Shown here in pieces: positions 48,613-59,859 of a stretch of DNA of 64,000 nucleotides; position 1 is the stretch's first letter, and every line of letters begins with the position of its first letter. The translations under genes and the position numbers were made by a program. The notes below the pieces were generated by a model. That model was not told the origin of the DNA, did not search any database, and saw only the letters and a list, made by a program, of their open reading frames with translations. The stretch is from NCBI GenBank assembly GCA_023105745.1, contig JALGQZ010000009.1, positions 6,323,937 to 6,387,936 on the forward strand. Reading direction: 5' to 3'. The DNA is from Austropuccinia psidii (taxonomy: Eukaryota > Basidiomycota > Pucciniomycetes > Pucciniales > Sphaerophragmiaceae).

Positions 48613-49128
48613 TAGAGATAAGTAAAGATATAAGTTATTTTCTCCAACAATAACAATAACCTATAAACTCAACTTATTGAATGAAGTTGTTTTAATCTAA
48701 TTTATGGCAAATTACCTCAAAATTAAGGAAAAATGTCTGAAGATAAAAAAAATATTTTTAATGAAGATTTTTGAATTTTTTGCTTAATTTTATATTTTTT
48801 TAAAGAAATAATAATTATTCAATTAATAAGCTATTAATGAAAACTGTATTATTATTGACTTTATACTAGAAAAAATCAAAGAATAAATTTCAAGTCTGTG
48901 ATGTGAAAAAGCCACTGGTTAGACAACAAAATTTATTCTAAGTCACTCAATAGTATATTGTTGCAAACAATACTCTTAAGAGAAAATAACTTTATTAATA
49001 TTATAAAGATTATTTATAAGGGGTAAGTCCCAAAAAAGCCAATATTGAGATAAATATGGTAATTTTCTGTCAAAAAAGAGTAAAATAAGGTCCATAATAT
49101 GATTTATGTTCCAGAGATTGGTTGAAGT
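48613..49128 (-). other. Untranslated leader of B1
   Basis: AT-rich sequence between the primer-binding site and the first gag exon, with no open frame. It presumably contains an intron, since a splice acceptor lies at its 3' end in element sense; the donor was not located. Confidence 0.5.
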
Positions 49129-49144
49129 CATGGCTAGGCCCCCA
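49129..49144 (-). other. Primer-binding site of element B1
   Basis: The minus strand reads TGGGGGCCTAGCCATG two bases after the LTR terminus, one base different from A1. Two element families with unrelated LTR bodies share the same primer site. Confidence 0.7.
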
Positions 49145-49146
49145 AA

Positions 49147-50265
49147 TGTAAGGTTTGGTTATGAAACCCTTGATAATACTAACAATATCAAGAGTACTAT
49201 GACTGTCCTCAGTAGAAAAATTTAATATAACTAAATATTATAGCCAAAAATTAAATATAATTATATTTAAAAAAACTAATTATTATTATATGATATAGTA
49301 AGGATAGAATAATGATAATTATAATAAATTAAAATTCTTCTATTATTGTTATAGTCACTGACAGTTTTAACAACAAGAGGTGTAAAGCTCTTAATGAGAC
49401 AGTTACACATGGAAAATATAAATATTCAACCACTTATAAAGGATATAAATATTATTTATGAAAAGAAATTATGACACACACTGTGAAGATATAATTCTTA
49501 TAGAAAAATTCTATATAAAAGAATTATAGAAATTTAGAGAAAAACTTACTTATAATATATATTTAATACAACAAGTCAAATACAACAGTTACTATATTCA
49601 ATAATTGTTATAAGTTAAAAACATGCCAAAAATCAAGATTTTAGATGATAAAACAACTTTTTACAATAAGAGATATGATTAAAGAGTTTTAACAGGAATT
49701 TGTAGCTTTTAAAAGATATTTTAAAGACAATAATATTATAAAATGAAATATATTATTGGTGATTGCGACAATAATTTGGATTCTATGATTTCAATTATTT
49801 AATTTCAAATTTAATAATGAATAAAAGAGCTTACTCATTACTTTAATAGTAAGATTTTATATTTAATAAAACTTTACCTCTTTAAATGTCTAATATGATT
49901 GGATTGGATTGAATTTATGGGCAAAAACAGTGATTAATTGACTCTTTTTATGTCTGAAGAGCAGCTCTCATGATTCATTATGGATGTAGAAGGTGTTCTC
50001 AGGTCAAAGCTGAAAAGCCACACTTAAAAATAAGGTTCTTAACTTGAGCTAACATATTTTTAATTCCAACTTAAAGTTACAGGTGTTATTCTTGCCTCCA
50101 AGTAACTTTAATCCTCAATTAAGATAATTATTTCAAGTTTTAATATAAAATCAGTCTATTTAGCTTAAAGTTCATCACATGAAAAACTTAAAAATGAAGC
50201 TTCAAGTAAAAATCTCTTAAACATTTTTTTTAATTAATTTAAAAATGATTTCAAAGAATCTATGA
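49147..50265 (-). repeat. 5' LTR of B1, truncated (about 1.12 kb kept)
   Basis: Begins TGTAAGGTTTGGTTATGAAA (element-sense 3' end) and follows the 3' LTR closely through the GATTGGATTGGAT, AGAGCAGCTCTCATGATTCAT and CATCACATGAAAAACTTAAAAAT blocks. It then stops matching at about 50240-50265, after an AATTAATTT stretch. Roughly 900 bp, including the element-sense start and its presumed promoter, are missing. Confidence 0.8.
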
Positions 50266-51076
50266 GGGATGAAGGATAGAAATAGGAAATTAACTGAGAA
50301 GTGCTAGGATGATGAGGAAAGAGGTTGATTCTGAAGATATTATTTGATAGTCATTTTTCTCGGGCTTAGTTGAGAGAGTAGTAGAGGTAAGCATCTCTCA
50401 GGTTGATTTGACTTAGTAGAGGTAAAATTGATCTATTCAGACACCATCCAAATTCTAGCTTCTACACTGTATTGGAGACCATGAAATGGCTGGTAGAGAG
50501 TACTTCAGGCCTTCAAGAATGAAACTTGGTATTTCATGGGCTCAAGCCACATGGAAGACACACCCAAAATTTGGGATTTCTGTTGAAGTAAAATGTTTTT
50601 AAATATTAGGATGCTTTGGGAATATTGATGGAAATTTGCATTACAGTAAATAAAGGGAATTTGTTAAATATTAATCTTCATAAAAGAGAAAATCTGAAAC
50701 CTAACCCAAAAATCAGCCTGCAAGAAGCAGAAAGCTACTATAAATTAAGTAACCTGACTGTTGAATAATAAAGTGAGTAATACATGGATATAAAGGCTCC
50801 AGTATCCAAACTAAGTTTTGGTTGTGTTGCAAAGCCTCAAGCCACAAACATGTCACATCATGTCATTTGATAAGATGATATTGAATAAGATTGATCTTAT
50901 TGAGCAGAAACATGTTTAAATTGATAACTTAATGGTCAGAAACTTAAACTTGTGTCATGTGACAAAATGTTACCCCTCTTAATTAAAATTTGATCTTTGA
51001 AGTGCAGTGAACAATCAGCTGAGGCTTAATCCTTATAGTTCAACTATTATTTTAACTCCCATGAGGACCCCCAATA
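50266..51076. other. Flank between two retrotransposons, no gene
   Basis: No similarity to the missing part of the B1 LTR and no recognisable domain. Slightly more balanced base composition between 50380 and 50560. Confidence 0.4.
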
Positions 51077-51081
51077 GATAT
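51077..51081 (+). other. Left target-site duplication of A2 (GATAT)
   Basis: GATAT directly precedes the LTR start TGTGAGC and is repeated at 63194-63198, directly after the 3' LTR end TTACA. Five bases is the usual Ty3/Gypsy duplication length. Confidence 0.85.
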
Positions 51082-53026
51082 TGTGAGCATTTTTAATATG
51101 ACCACATATTCAAAAATATCACAAGAAAAACTTGACAATAATTATTCCTCCAAATAATTATCTTAAAATAATTAGAAATACCATAAAAAAGCATAAATGA
51201 GGAATTAACTTAGAATCTGATGAATAAAAATTTGTAAGGAAGTCCACCATTAGATTCCCCAGGATAAAACACACATATATCATTTTTATGGCATATCTGT
51301 AAAGTCAATAACTAATGAGTAATGAGCTAAAAATGCCATCAAAAGACATAAATTCTTATTTATCTCAGAAACCAATGAAACAGAATGTGAAATAAATTGC
51401 ACCATTGGATTCCCCATGAACAACTACACATAAAAAAATCTTATCTCATTTCTATAAATTCAACACTTAAGGAATTAAGCTGAATATATGCACTTTTTTG
51501 GTCAGTGAATACATTCATGGTTTTTAGCTGATATCTCTTGAAATATACATGATAGAGAGTTAAGCCACAAAATGAAATTAACACATAATTACTGTAAAAA
51601 ACATATATGAACTTTATTTGACAAGTTATAAACAATGTTATAACTTGTAAGGGTTTATTGAGCAAAATTGCTAGAGCTGTTGACCACAGTGTTGTGAAAG
51701 TGGTCCAAGCCTAAAGCAAAGTGGATATTCAGGCTCTACTAGTTCATACATGAAGAATAATGTATTTCTTATCATAATATTTAAGCTAAAACCCCTTGAA
51801 ATAAAGGCGTGAAGTTTAAAATCTTGAATTTCAACAGAAAAGATGAGATACAAGAAAAATCATCAAAAATAGAGTTTTTATGATGCAATTAAATTCTCTT
51901 TTCACTTTAATACAGACATTCCAAGCTATAAGAGTTCACTCTTCAAAGAGCTTTAGCACATATAAATTGAAATTTATTAATGATCAAAGTTTAGGCTTAT
52001 AATTCATCATTCATGATCACTCACTGTAATCTAATTCTAAGTTTAACAGTTATATAAGTGATAAAGCTGGTGAATGCTCTTATATTATTATTTATAATAA
52101 TAAAATCCATGAATTTTAGGCTTCTGCTAAGCCTATGATGTCATAAAACTTAGAGTTATAGTGATAACTCTAAAAAATGGTGTAATAATGAGATAGGATG
52201 GTTTGATCAAGATGTACTCATCACTAAACCTTAAGATACTGGTCATTTCCAGTGGATACCATCCTTAAAAATCTACTAGAAGCCTACTGGACTATAGAAG
52301 GGAGGAATTTACTCTAAATAGAGCTTGTTTTACTCTAGTCCCCCTCCAGACACATCAAAAACAATAAAACATTGAATAAAAAGGTAAAATATTTATTCTT
52401 TGTATATGAATCATATCTATTATCAAAAGACCAAAGTTAATTTTTAATATAATGCTAAAATCGTGACATGATTACTCCATTTTTTTAATTGTTTTTGTTA
52501 TATTTCTCTATAAATCTCATTTCCATGTAAATTTAAGAATACTTGTAATTTCTCTTATTGTATTTTGTAAATACAATTTAAATGAGTTTTATCTACATAT
52601 TTTGGCATGAAATCTTTCAAAATTATTATATTAAAGGTTAAAAGTAGGTTATTTCCTCTTTTATAATAATATCCCTTTGTTATTACTCTTAATAATTTTT
52701 TTATTAAGATAAATAGTATTTATATTAATAGATAACATCAATATTGGTAATATTATTGTTATAAATTGGTTTTTATAATTAAAAAACAATTTTATATGCC
52801 TTTTTTATTTGTTGGTAACAGTAATAAAGAGCTTTAAATAGATTAATTAATATATATTAATATATTCATTTTTATCATATTATATTAATATATTTCTTTA
52901 ATAATATAATAATTTTACACGATAATTATAATTATTATTTATTTTATTCATTTAATAAGGCCATCAATAGTACAATAAGTGAAATATTTGTAATATTTAC
53001 TTATTGTTTCATAGTCAAGCCTTACA
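51082..53026 (+). repeat. 5' LTR of A2 (family A, 1945 bp)
   Basis: Starts TGTGAGCATTTTTAATATG and ends TTACA. Aligns along its length with the 3' LTR and with the A1 LTR. The TATA block of the 3' LTR (TATAAATAGAGC) appears here as CTCTAAATAGAGC (about 52311-52323), so the promoter that would drive this copy seems weakened. Open frames 51441-51665 and 51671-51853 are LTR sequence. Confidence 0.92.
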
Positions 53027-53028
53027 TT

Positions 53029-53043
53029 TGGGGCCTGGCCTTG
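53029..53043 (+). other. Primer-binding site of A2
   Basis: TGGGGCCTGGCCTTG, two bases after the LTR, one G shorter than in A1 and with a changed end (TTG for ATG). Confidence 0.65.
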
Positions 53044-53328
53044 ATTTTTACTTGATGACATTTAAAAAAGATTCATTTAGGGTTTCTCCAATAATAAATT
53101 ATACTTATAATTATAAAGTTATATAATACATTTATATTTATTGATTTTAAGAGCTATTGAGGTATTTGGAAAGCAATTGTACTGTCTTACACGTGGTTTT
53201 TCACATCCTTAGAATTGCAAGAAATTTCTTTGAGTGACTCTAGTGATTAAGAAAGATATTTATAAATTAAAAATAAATTAATATTATAAATTATTCATCT
53301 TAATTTTACTTTATTCTTTAAAAAATAA

Positions 53329-53350
53329 ATATATATATATATATATATAT
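53329..53350 (+). repeat. (AT)n microsatellite
   Basis: About 11 uninterrupted AT units in the A2 leader. A simple repeat, not seen at the equivalent place of A1. Confidence 0.8.
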
Positions 53351-53471
53351 AAACCCAATAAAAAATCTATTTTATTCTTTTTATTATTTAAAAGGACCTT
53401 AAGGCAATTCTTATGTGGAAATTTTCATATCTTATGAAAAATAATATCTTTTAAGAAAAGGCTTATATTTA

Positions 53472-55197
53472 AGGTGCTGGTAAACACACGTAAGCTAAAA
53501 ACTTACGTGTTTTTACCAATTTATGGTAAAAACATGTAAGTGACCTTATTTTTCAAAAAAATTCCTCAGGATCAGTTTTGAGGATTTTTTTGATTCTTTT
53601 TTGCCATATTTTCCCCGACTTGGCATGTCAATAAGCACTAATTTTTGAAAAAAGTTTTTTGCCAAATTTCGCCAATATGCCAAAATGGCATATTTTTTCA
53701 AAAAATCATTTAAAATCTTCCCATTTATGAATTTCCTTCAGTTTTTTTTGAAATGAAGGGTTCAATGTGAAGAATAAAGCACCAGAATCCCATAATCTTG
53801 GGAATTTCTTTTGGGTGGGACAAGTGAAGGGGCAAAAAGGGTTTTTTTCAAATGTTTTTTCCTGTCATTGTAATATGCCTATTTTTAAAAAGTGAATTTA
53901 ATAACTTCCCACATATGAATTTCCTTCATTTTTTTTTAAATTAAAGGGTTCAATCTGGAAAATAAATAACCAGAAGCTCATGAATTGGTAAAACATTTTT
54001 GGTGGGACAACAAGTGAAGGCGCAATGAGTTTTTTTTCTTGTGTGTAAGATGACGATTTTCAAGTACAAAAGTTCCACATGTTTGATAAAAAAAGGAGAC
54101 TGAGGTGGGACTTAAGCAATAAATATGACTGAGGAGGGGGATAATTGGCATAAATTGTATATACAAAAATCATTCAATCAGAATCAACCTCCAAAAATAG
54201 TGGGTTTTTTCTGAGAAGGGCCTGAATTTGCCTTGGAATGGGCAGTGATTCAGACATTTGAGCAATTTGGGATATTTCTTGCTCATTGAATTTCCTGAAA
54301 GCAGGATGTTCCATGATATTTTCAGTGGCATCATGGCTATGTTCAGGATTTTTGACTTTAAGAGTCCAAGTGGTACTCTTGGCATATTTCCTGACATAAA
54401 GTCTGAAAGGACAGTCAAGCTTTCTTGAGGTGACTGTTCTGGAGTGGCTTTTGTTGGGATTTGGGGTGCCAGACCTGTCACAGCATATTTCAATTTGGTT
54501 GTGCGTCATATTGGACCTCAAGGTGGACACAGCATACCCCTGAGCCCTGGCAACATTATGCACATGTGGCCAAAGAAGCTCAAGGGTCTGAAATTCACCT
54601 TCAGTGGGGGTTTGAAGCATTTTTTAATGAAAAATATGTATAAAAGTGAAAAAAGGGGGATTTGGGGGATTTGGAATGGGGTAAGAACCTTTTGAAATGT
54701 GAAAAAGAGGTGAAAAAAGGTGTGAAAAATGAACAGAAGTGGTTAAGAGTCAAAGAAAGTGGTTTAAATGTGGGATTAATAGATGAGGAAAGGTAAAAAA
54801 TTGAAAATTGAGAGACTTGAAAGCAGGTTGTTGTGGTGGAAAATTCAGTCTTTGGGGGAAAAAAGAAAAGAAGTGTGAAAAGCTTTGTAAAATGGCTTTG
54901 GTAATTCTGTTTTTCCAAAAAAACAATGGTTTTGGGTGGGGATAATGTGGATTATTGGGGTGTTTGGGCTTGTCTTTTTTGGGGGGGCTGGGCAAAAAAA
55001 TCTGAAACAATTTGGAGTTAGAGAGGTTTTGTGGGGAAAAAACCTCTTTTGGGCATGTTTTGGCCCAATACAGGCCCAATTGTGTTTCATTTTGAATTAA
55101 AAATGAGCCCAGGGCACCCCTTACATGTTTTTACTAAAAACGTACATGTTTTTACCAATTTATGGCCAAAACACGTAAAGCTTTAGTAAAAAAACCC
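53472..55197 (-). mobile_element. MULE-like DNA transposon (1726 bp) inserted in the A2 leader
   Basis: Flanked by TATATTTA at 53464-53471 and 55198-55205 (8 bp perfect, extendable to 9 with one mismatch), within the 8-11 bp range of Mutator-like elements. The ends are related inverted repeats built from hairpins: on the left CACGTAAG...CTTACGTG, then a longer palindrome ACTTACGTGTTTTTACCA...; on the right TTTACGTGTTTT and the palindromic ACATGTTTTTACCA... in opposite sense. A1 lacks this insert at the equivalent position. It encodes a FAR1-like protein on the minus strand but no transposase catalytic domain, so it is probably non-autonomous. Confidence 0.75.
54174..54620 (-). CDS. FAR1/WRKY-GCM1-type DNA-binding protein of the MULE-like element (148 aa)
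   Basis: An ATG-initiated, uninterrupted frame. Residues about 14-97 match the FAR1-type zinc-binding domain found at the N-terminus of MULE transposases: GYAVSTLRS, CCDRSG (C46/C47), LDCPF (C70), the W-T-L-K-V strand and HSH (H94, H96) as ligands. A helix-rich tail (HPAFRKFNEQEISQIAQ...) resembles the segment that precedes the DDE core, but the protein stops there. Its likely role is binding of element ends or host DNA without catalysis. It could be a truncated transposase or an exapted binding domain. Intact frame in a setting where nearly every other frame is broken. Confidence 0.65.
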   Translation of the reverse strand: MLQTPTEGEFQTLELLWPHVHNVARAQGYAVSTLRSNMTHNQIEICCDRSGTPNPNKSHSRTVTSRKLDCPFRLYVRKYAKSTTWTLKVKNPEHSHDATENIMEHPAFRKFNEQEISQIAQMSESLPIPRQIQALLRKNPLFLEVDSD

Positions 55198-55218
55198 TAT
55201 ATTTATTTGTCTTTTCAG

Positions 55219-57491
55219 TGTTTGCAGGCAATCCAGCAGAGGATAATCCAACCACTTTTGAGAGATTGGTGGAAGAAACTTGTCCAAGCTCGCCAACACC
55301 AATTTTCAATAAGAAAAAGAAAGCTAAAAAATTAGTCTTTCCAGGACCCACTATTCAGGACTCTGAAGGTGAGTACCTTCATTTTAATTGCCATAAAAAG
55401 ATTTTTTGTTATGAAATATTTTGTTTTTACTATCACTACTAGAAGAGGATCCCAATCAGATGGGGGTGGACTCAGAAGTAGAACTGATCCCTCAAAAGGA
55501 AAAAGAAAGGGAAACATCCCCAGTGGAACAGACTCCACACAAGCAAGGGCCATATCCAAAAGGCAAGTCCCAGATATGCCCATGATTTCTGAACCAGAAT
55601 TGGAATGAAGTATGAGTAAGTCCAACAGGGACAAATCACACTCAGAGGGATCCAATAGAGATTTATATGAGCCATTACAAACAGTATTACACAGTGTACA
55701 AGTACAAATATTGGGAAATGTTGCCACAAATCCACCAAGGAGTGATGAACTCCTGGCATATCCTGGAGAAATTCCTCAGAGGAAGAAATAGTGAGAGACT
55801 CCAAAGGATGGAATCCACTATCATCAAATCCTAAAATCAAGAAGATAAAGGAATACCATGCCAAAAAGAAAGAGGAAAGCAAGGAAAAAGCCCCAGTAGT
55901 TTCTACCAGAAAGCCTCAAACCAACCAACTTCCCCAAGAAGGGAAGAAGAGCAAGAAAAAGAATTGGAGGAAACCATATTCCCCAAGCTACAGGATTACA
56001 AAAAACAAAAAACATGCCATGGACAATGTCTTCAACATGGCCAGAACCTTTATGTAATTCAAGGACAAAGAGGAACAAATAATGAGATAACCTTATTTCC
56101 CAAAGAAATAACTTTGTCTCCTGATGTTGTAAATAATTTAACTGAAATTAAAAATAGTATCTTATCTCTTAAAGACATTAAAAATAGTCTATCATCCTCA
56201 CAATAAATAAATAACAGCTTATCATCTTTAACAAAAATTGTTGTACAAAACAAAAAATAAATTGATAACAGCAAATGTATGGCTGAAAATAATAAAACAA
56301 AAATTTTAATTGAACATACTCAAAATTTAATACAAGGACAACAATAATTGTATAAATACATAAAAGATATTAAAGAAAAAACTTCAACAATTAATTATGA
56401 TGTGAGCATTGACAATTTAACAAAACAATTAAACAAATTAAGTATTTCTGTTGAAAAATTCAAAGAAAACACTTCATCACACCAAAAATTACTTCTAGAC
56501 CATTTAAAAAAGAGTTATGAAGAAAGAATGAATCTTAAATAGTACATTCCAAGTGAAATAAGACTTATTTCTGAAAAAATGGATAAAATAAATGAGGCTA
56601 ACTTAAATATTCCAAAGCTATCAACCCCATTTTCTCACATAAGAAGTCCTGTTAAACCAAAAGAGGAATTAAAAACACATTCATGAAATACTTGAGTCAT
56701 CAAGACAATAACAAAGTCTTAATTAAGGAAGAACCTCAATTAAAATAAAGACAAACATTCACAGGTGAAGGTGAATATGACCACATGTCATTCATTAAAA
56801 AATTGATATGTTGCAAGAATCTTATGCCATGCCAGATGAATTAATCACTGCAAGGTTAAATTCATTATTTGAAAAATCTGCAAAAAGATGGTATTTTGGC
56901 ATAAGACAATCCAATGGTAAAAATACCTGGTCTTGGTGTAAAAATGAAATAATCACCAAATGGGAAAATGATTCCTGGAGCTACAAAATATAAAATGCAT
57001 TTGAAATTTCCTTCTTTGATCCAGATAAGGATAAACCTTTGACTTAGCTCTTAATAAAAGTTGAAAGATTGAATGCACTCTACCCAGAAATGTCACAAAA
57101 GATGGTGCACATGAAGCTACTTAATAAATGTGGAGGGTACTTAGAACATGCCCTGAGAAGCAGGTGTATAGAACCATGCTCCACAGAGTAATATATCAAT
57201 GCACTAGAAGATATAGTGACAATAACTAAGATTTGAAGAACTTGGAAAAAAGTGGACATCAAAATTCCAAATAAATCATTTATCAAGAAAGGTAAATCAA
57301 GAGAACCTTTTGAGCCCAATACACCCAACAGTAATGAGCAAAGAAAATGCCATAAATGTGGAGGTATTGGACACTCAGCCAATAATTGCCTTAAAAAGGC
57401 AAAGATCAGTGAAATTGTGGAAACAGAGGACCACAATGACACAGAAGAAGAATCAGATTCTGAAAAGACACTAAAAATTAAAAACTTCTGA
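55219..57491 (+). pseudogene. Gag of A2 with leader exon and intron (broken)
   Basis: Exon 1 (55219-55368, 150 nt) follows TCTTTTCAG and ends at AAG/GTGAGT. The intron is 74 nt (55369-55442, ending CACTACTAG). Exon 2 resumes in phase (SEG/E-EDPNQMGVDSEVEL) but meets a TGA after about 48 codons. The later capsid region (56808-56993) has ELITARLNSLF, KRWYFGIRQ and KWENDSW, and the nucleocapsid (57252-57491) keeps an intact knuckle CHKCGGIGHSANNC. Stops at many points make it non-functional. The frames 55332-55727, 55472-55882 and 57080-57442 on the other strand are shadows. Confidence 0.85.
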
Positions 57492-57651
57492 AAGTGATGA
57501 AATTAATATAATTAATGCACAAATTAATAATATTAATTTAATATATGAGGTATTAGATGTTAACTCAAACTTACCACAAGTTGGAAATTCTGATACAATT
57601 CTGACAAACATAAAAGATGCCAAACTGTATAAAACCAAACCATCAAAAGGA

Positions 57652-58122
57652 ATGGGATATACAGCTGGAAAGTCAAGTATAAGCATTATCATGGTGGAAA
57701 ACCAAAAGGCAAAAGTGAACTTAGATACAGGAGCATATTGTACCTGTTTCGGTAAGAGTTATTTGAAAACAGTTGTACCAGATTGGGAAGAAAAACCTAT
57801 ATCAATACAAGGAGTCAAATTTAGTAGTGCAAGTCAAAGCATGAAGAACCTTGGAATAATTGACTTAACACTAATTTTTCCGCACCGTTCACAATGTATA
57901 ACAGTGAAAGTGGAGCTTGTAGTAATGGACAACTGTACTAGTAACCACTTTATACTTGAAAATGATTACTTGTCAATCTATCGCCTAGATATCTCAAGTC
58001 AAAAAGACAGATATTTTACCATTGGAGACAATAAGAGACAAAAATATGGGTTTTTAAATAACAAAAAAACAAATTACAGCCATAAAAAAGAAGAGAAAAA
58101 CCAGAAAAATACTTTTTCATAG
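57652..58122 (+). pseudogene. Aspartic protease of A2
   Basis: This 156-codon open frame starts with an in-frame ATG that is internal to the polyprotein. The active site NLDTGAYCTCF is intact, followed by IQGVKFSSASQSM, LGIIDLTLIFPH and VVMDNCTSNHFILENDYL. The Gly of the usual LGNDYL is Glu. The segment is open through to 58122, after which the linker to reverse transcriptase changes frame. Confidence 0.82.
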
Positions 58123-58149
58123 AGGACCAACTTAAAGAGGCAGAATTCA

Positions 58150-59660
58150 ATCAAGAACTAACAGAAAGAATGAAAGAAAAATTGATTGACCTCTTATTCA
58201 AATATAAAGATGCCTTTTCAGCTCACAAAGAGCCACTAGGTGCCATTATTAGACATGAAGTAGACATTATCCTCAATGTAGAAAAACCTCATCCACCTCT
58301 GTTAAGGAGACAAGCTTACCCAGCAAGCCTATGAGCTAGAAAATCCTTAGAGGTAAAAATTAAAGAATTAATAGACCGTGAACAGGTAGAGGTCACTACA
58401 TCTGTCATTATTGCTTTTCCTAATGGAAAATCAAGGGTGTTAGGGGAGCTTAGAGCTCTAAGTACCTACACTATCCCTGACAGATATCCAATACCCAGAA
58501 TTCATGAGACCTTGACACAATTGTCACAGGCTAAGTTCATTACAGCCATGGATGCACTGAAAGGATTTAATCAAAATGTCTTGACAGAAAATTATAAGAA
58601 ACTACTGAGGATAATAGTCCACTGTGAGATATATGAATATTTAAGGATGCCATTTGGTATAAAAAATGCACCTTCCCATTATCAAAGGATGATGAACACC
58701 ATATTTCCTGAATATTTATCAGAAGGATGGTTAATAATTTATATTGATGATGTTATAGTTTTCTCAGAAACCTGGGAAAGTCACTTAACAAGACTAGAAA
58801 GGGTACTACAAAAGATAGGCCAAGTTAATAAGAAAATTTCCCTCAAAAAGTGTCATTTTTCATATAGTGAGCTTAAAGAACTAGGACATGGTGTATCTGG
58901 ACTAAGCTTAGGCATAGATAAAAACAAAGTAGCAGCAGTACTACTGAAGCCAATGCCCCAAACCAAAAAAGAAATTCAGTCATGTCTAGGATTTGCTGGT
59001 TACTACAGACAGCATATAAAGTACTTTGCAAAAATTGCCAAATACTTGTATAACCTCTGTGATCAACAGACTTTTTATGAAATAACTGAAGAAAGAGTCA
59101 AAGGATATGGGGAATTGAAAAATTTCCTCAAAAATTCCCCATTTCTTCTAATGCAAGATTGGAAACTACTTTTTAAGCTATACATTGATGCTTGTGGAGA
59201 AGGATTAGGTGCTGCACTACACCAGAAACAAGTCATCAATGATAAACCTGTTGAAGGACCAATTTGCTTCATTTAAAGGCAAATTAAGCCCACAGAAGCA
59301 AGATATGGAGCAAGCCAAATGGAATTTCTTTGTTTAGTATGGGTTTTAGAAAAATTACATTATTATCTGGATGGTACAGTGTTTAATGTAATCACAGACT
59401 GTAATTCTGTAACATTTTCGTTAAACATGAAGACACCAAATAGACATATGCTAAGTTGGCAAGTTTCTATCCAAGAATATAGAGAAAATATGACTATAGT
59501 TCATAAATCTAGAAATATTCATAAAAATACAGATGGCCTTAGTAGATGGGCTTTAGCAAATACACCTGAAAACCCAGCATGGGTGCCACAGGAAGAGCAC
59601 CATATAGAAGGAATATGTATCACAGGCATTGGCACAGAATTCTTTAATGAAGTTAAAGAA
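58150..59660 (+). pseudogene. Reverse transcriptase and RNase H of A2 (broken)
   Basis: The upstream part (about 58190-58436) has HEVDIILNVEKPHPPLLRR, interrupted by TGA at 58332-58334. The core is open for 279 codons (58437-59276): [12 protein letters not shown], catalytic YIDDV at 58740-58754, and [13 protein letters not shown]. The RNase H domain starts with [15 protein letters not shown], is cut by TAA at 59274-59276, then continues at 59319 ([36 protein letters not shown]). Catalytic Asp residues of both enzymes are present; three separate breaks inactivate it. Confidence 0.88.
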
Positions 59661-59859
59661 AGATATAAGATGGATAAGAACTGTCATATCGTATGCCAAC
59701 TTCTGATGAAAGACTGCAAAGACCCATCACTCTCATCCAAACTAGATAAAATCTGGAAAAAAGCATATTATGAAGGAAGCTTCCACCTCCTTGATAGAAT
59801 ACTGTATCATAGGACAAAACACACATGTTTTATGACCTTAACAGATGGAACCTTAATAA

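Larger units (their letters stand above)
40512..50265 (-). mobile_element. Ty3/Gypsy chromodomain retrotransposon B1, nearly complete (about 9.75 kb)
   Basis: Minus-strand element: truncated 5' LTR (49147-50265), primer-binding site, leader, gag, protease, reverse transcriptase, RNase H, integrase, chromodomain, 3' LTR (40512-42537). All domains are recognisable, but the frame is broken in many places. Its LTR is unlike family A except for the termini (TGTGAGCC...CTTACA). The 5' LTR stops matching after about 1120 bp, so the target duplication cannot be tested. Confidence 0.9.

Noticed and set aside
54601..55090. Three overlapping minus-strand open frames of 81-109 codons upstream of the FAR1-like gene
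   Set aside because: They overlap each other in different frames, are Phe/Pro/Ser-rich, and reflect a G-rich tract on the plus strand; no domain.
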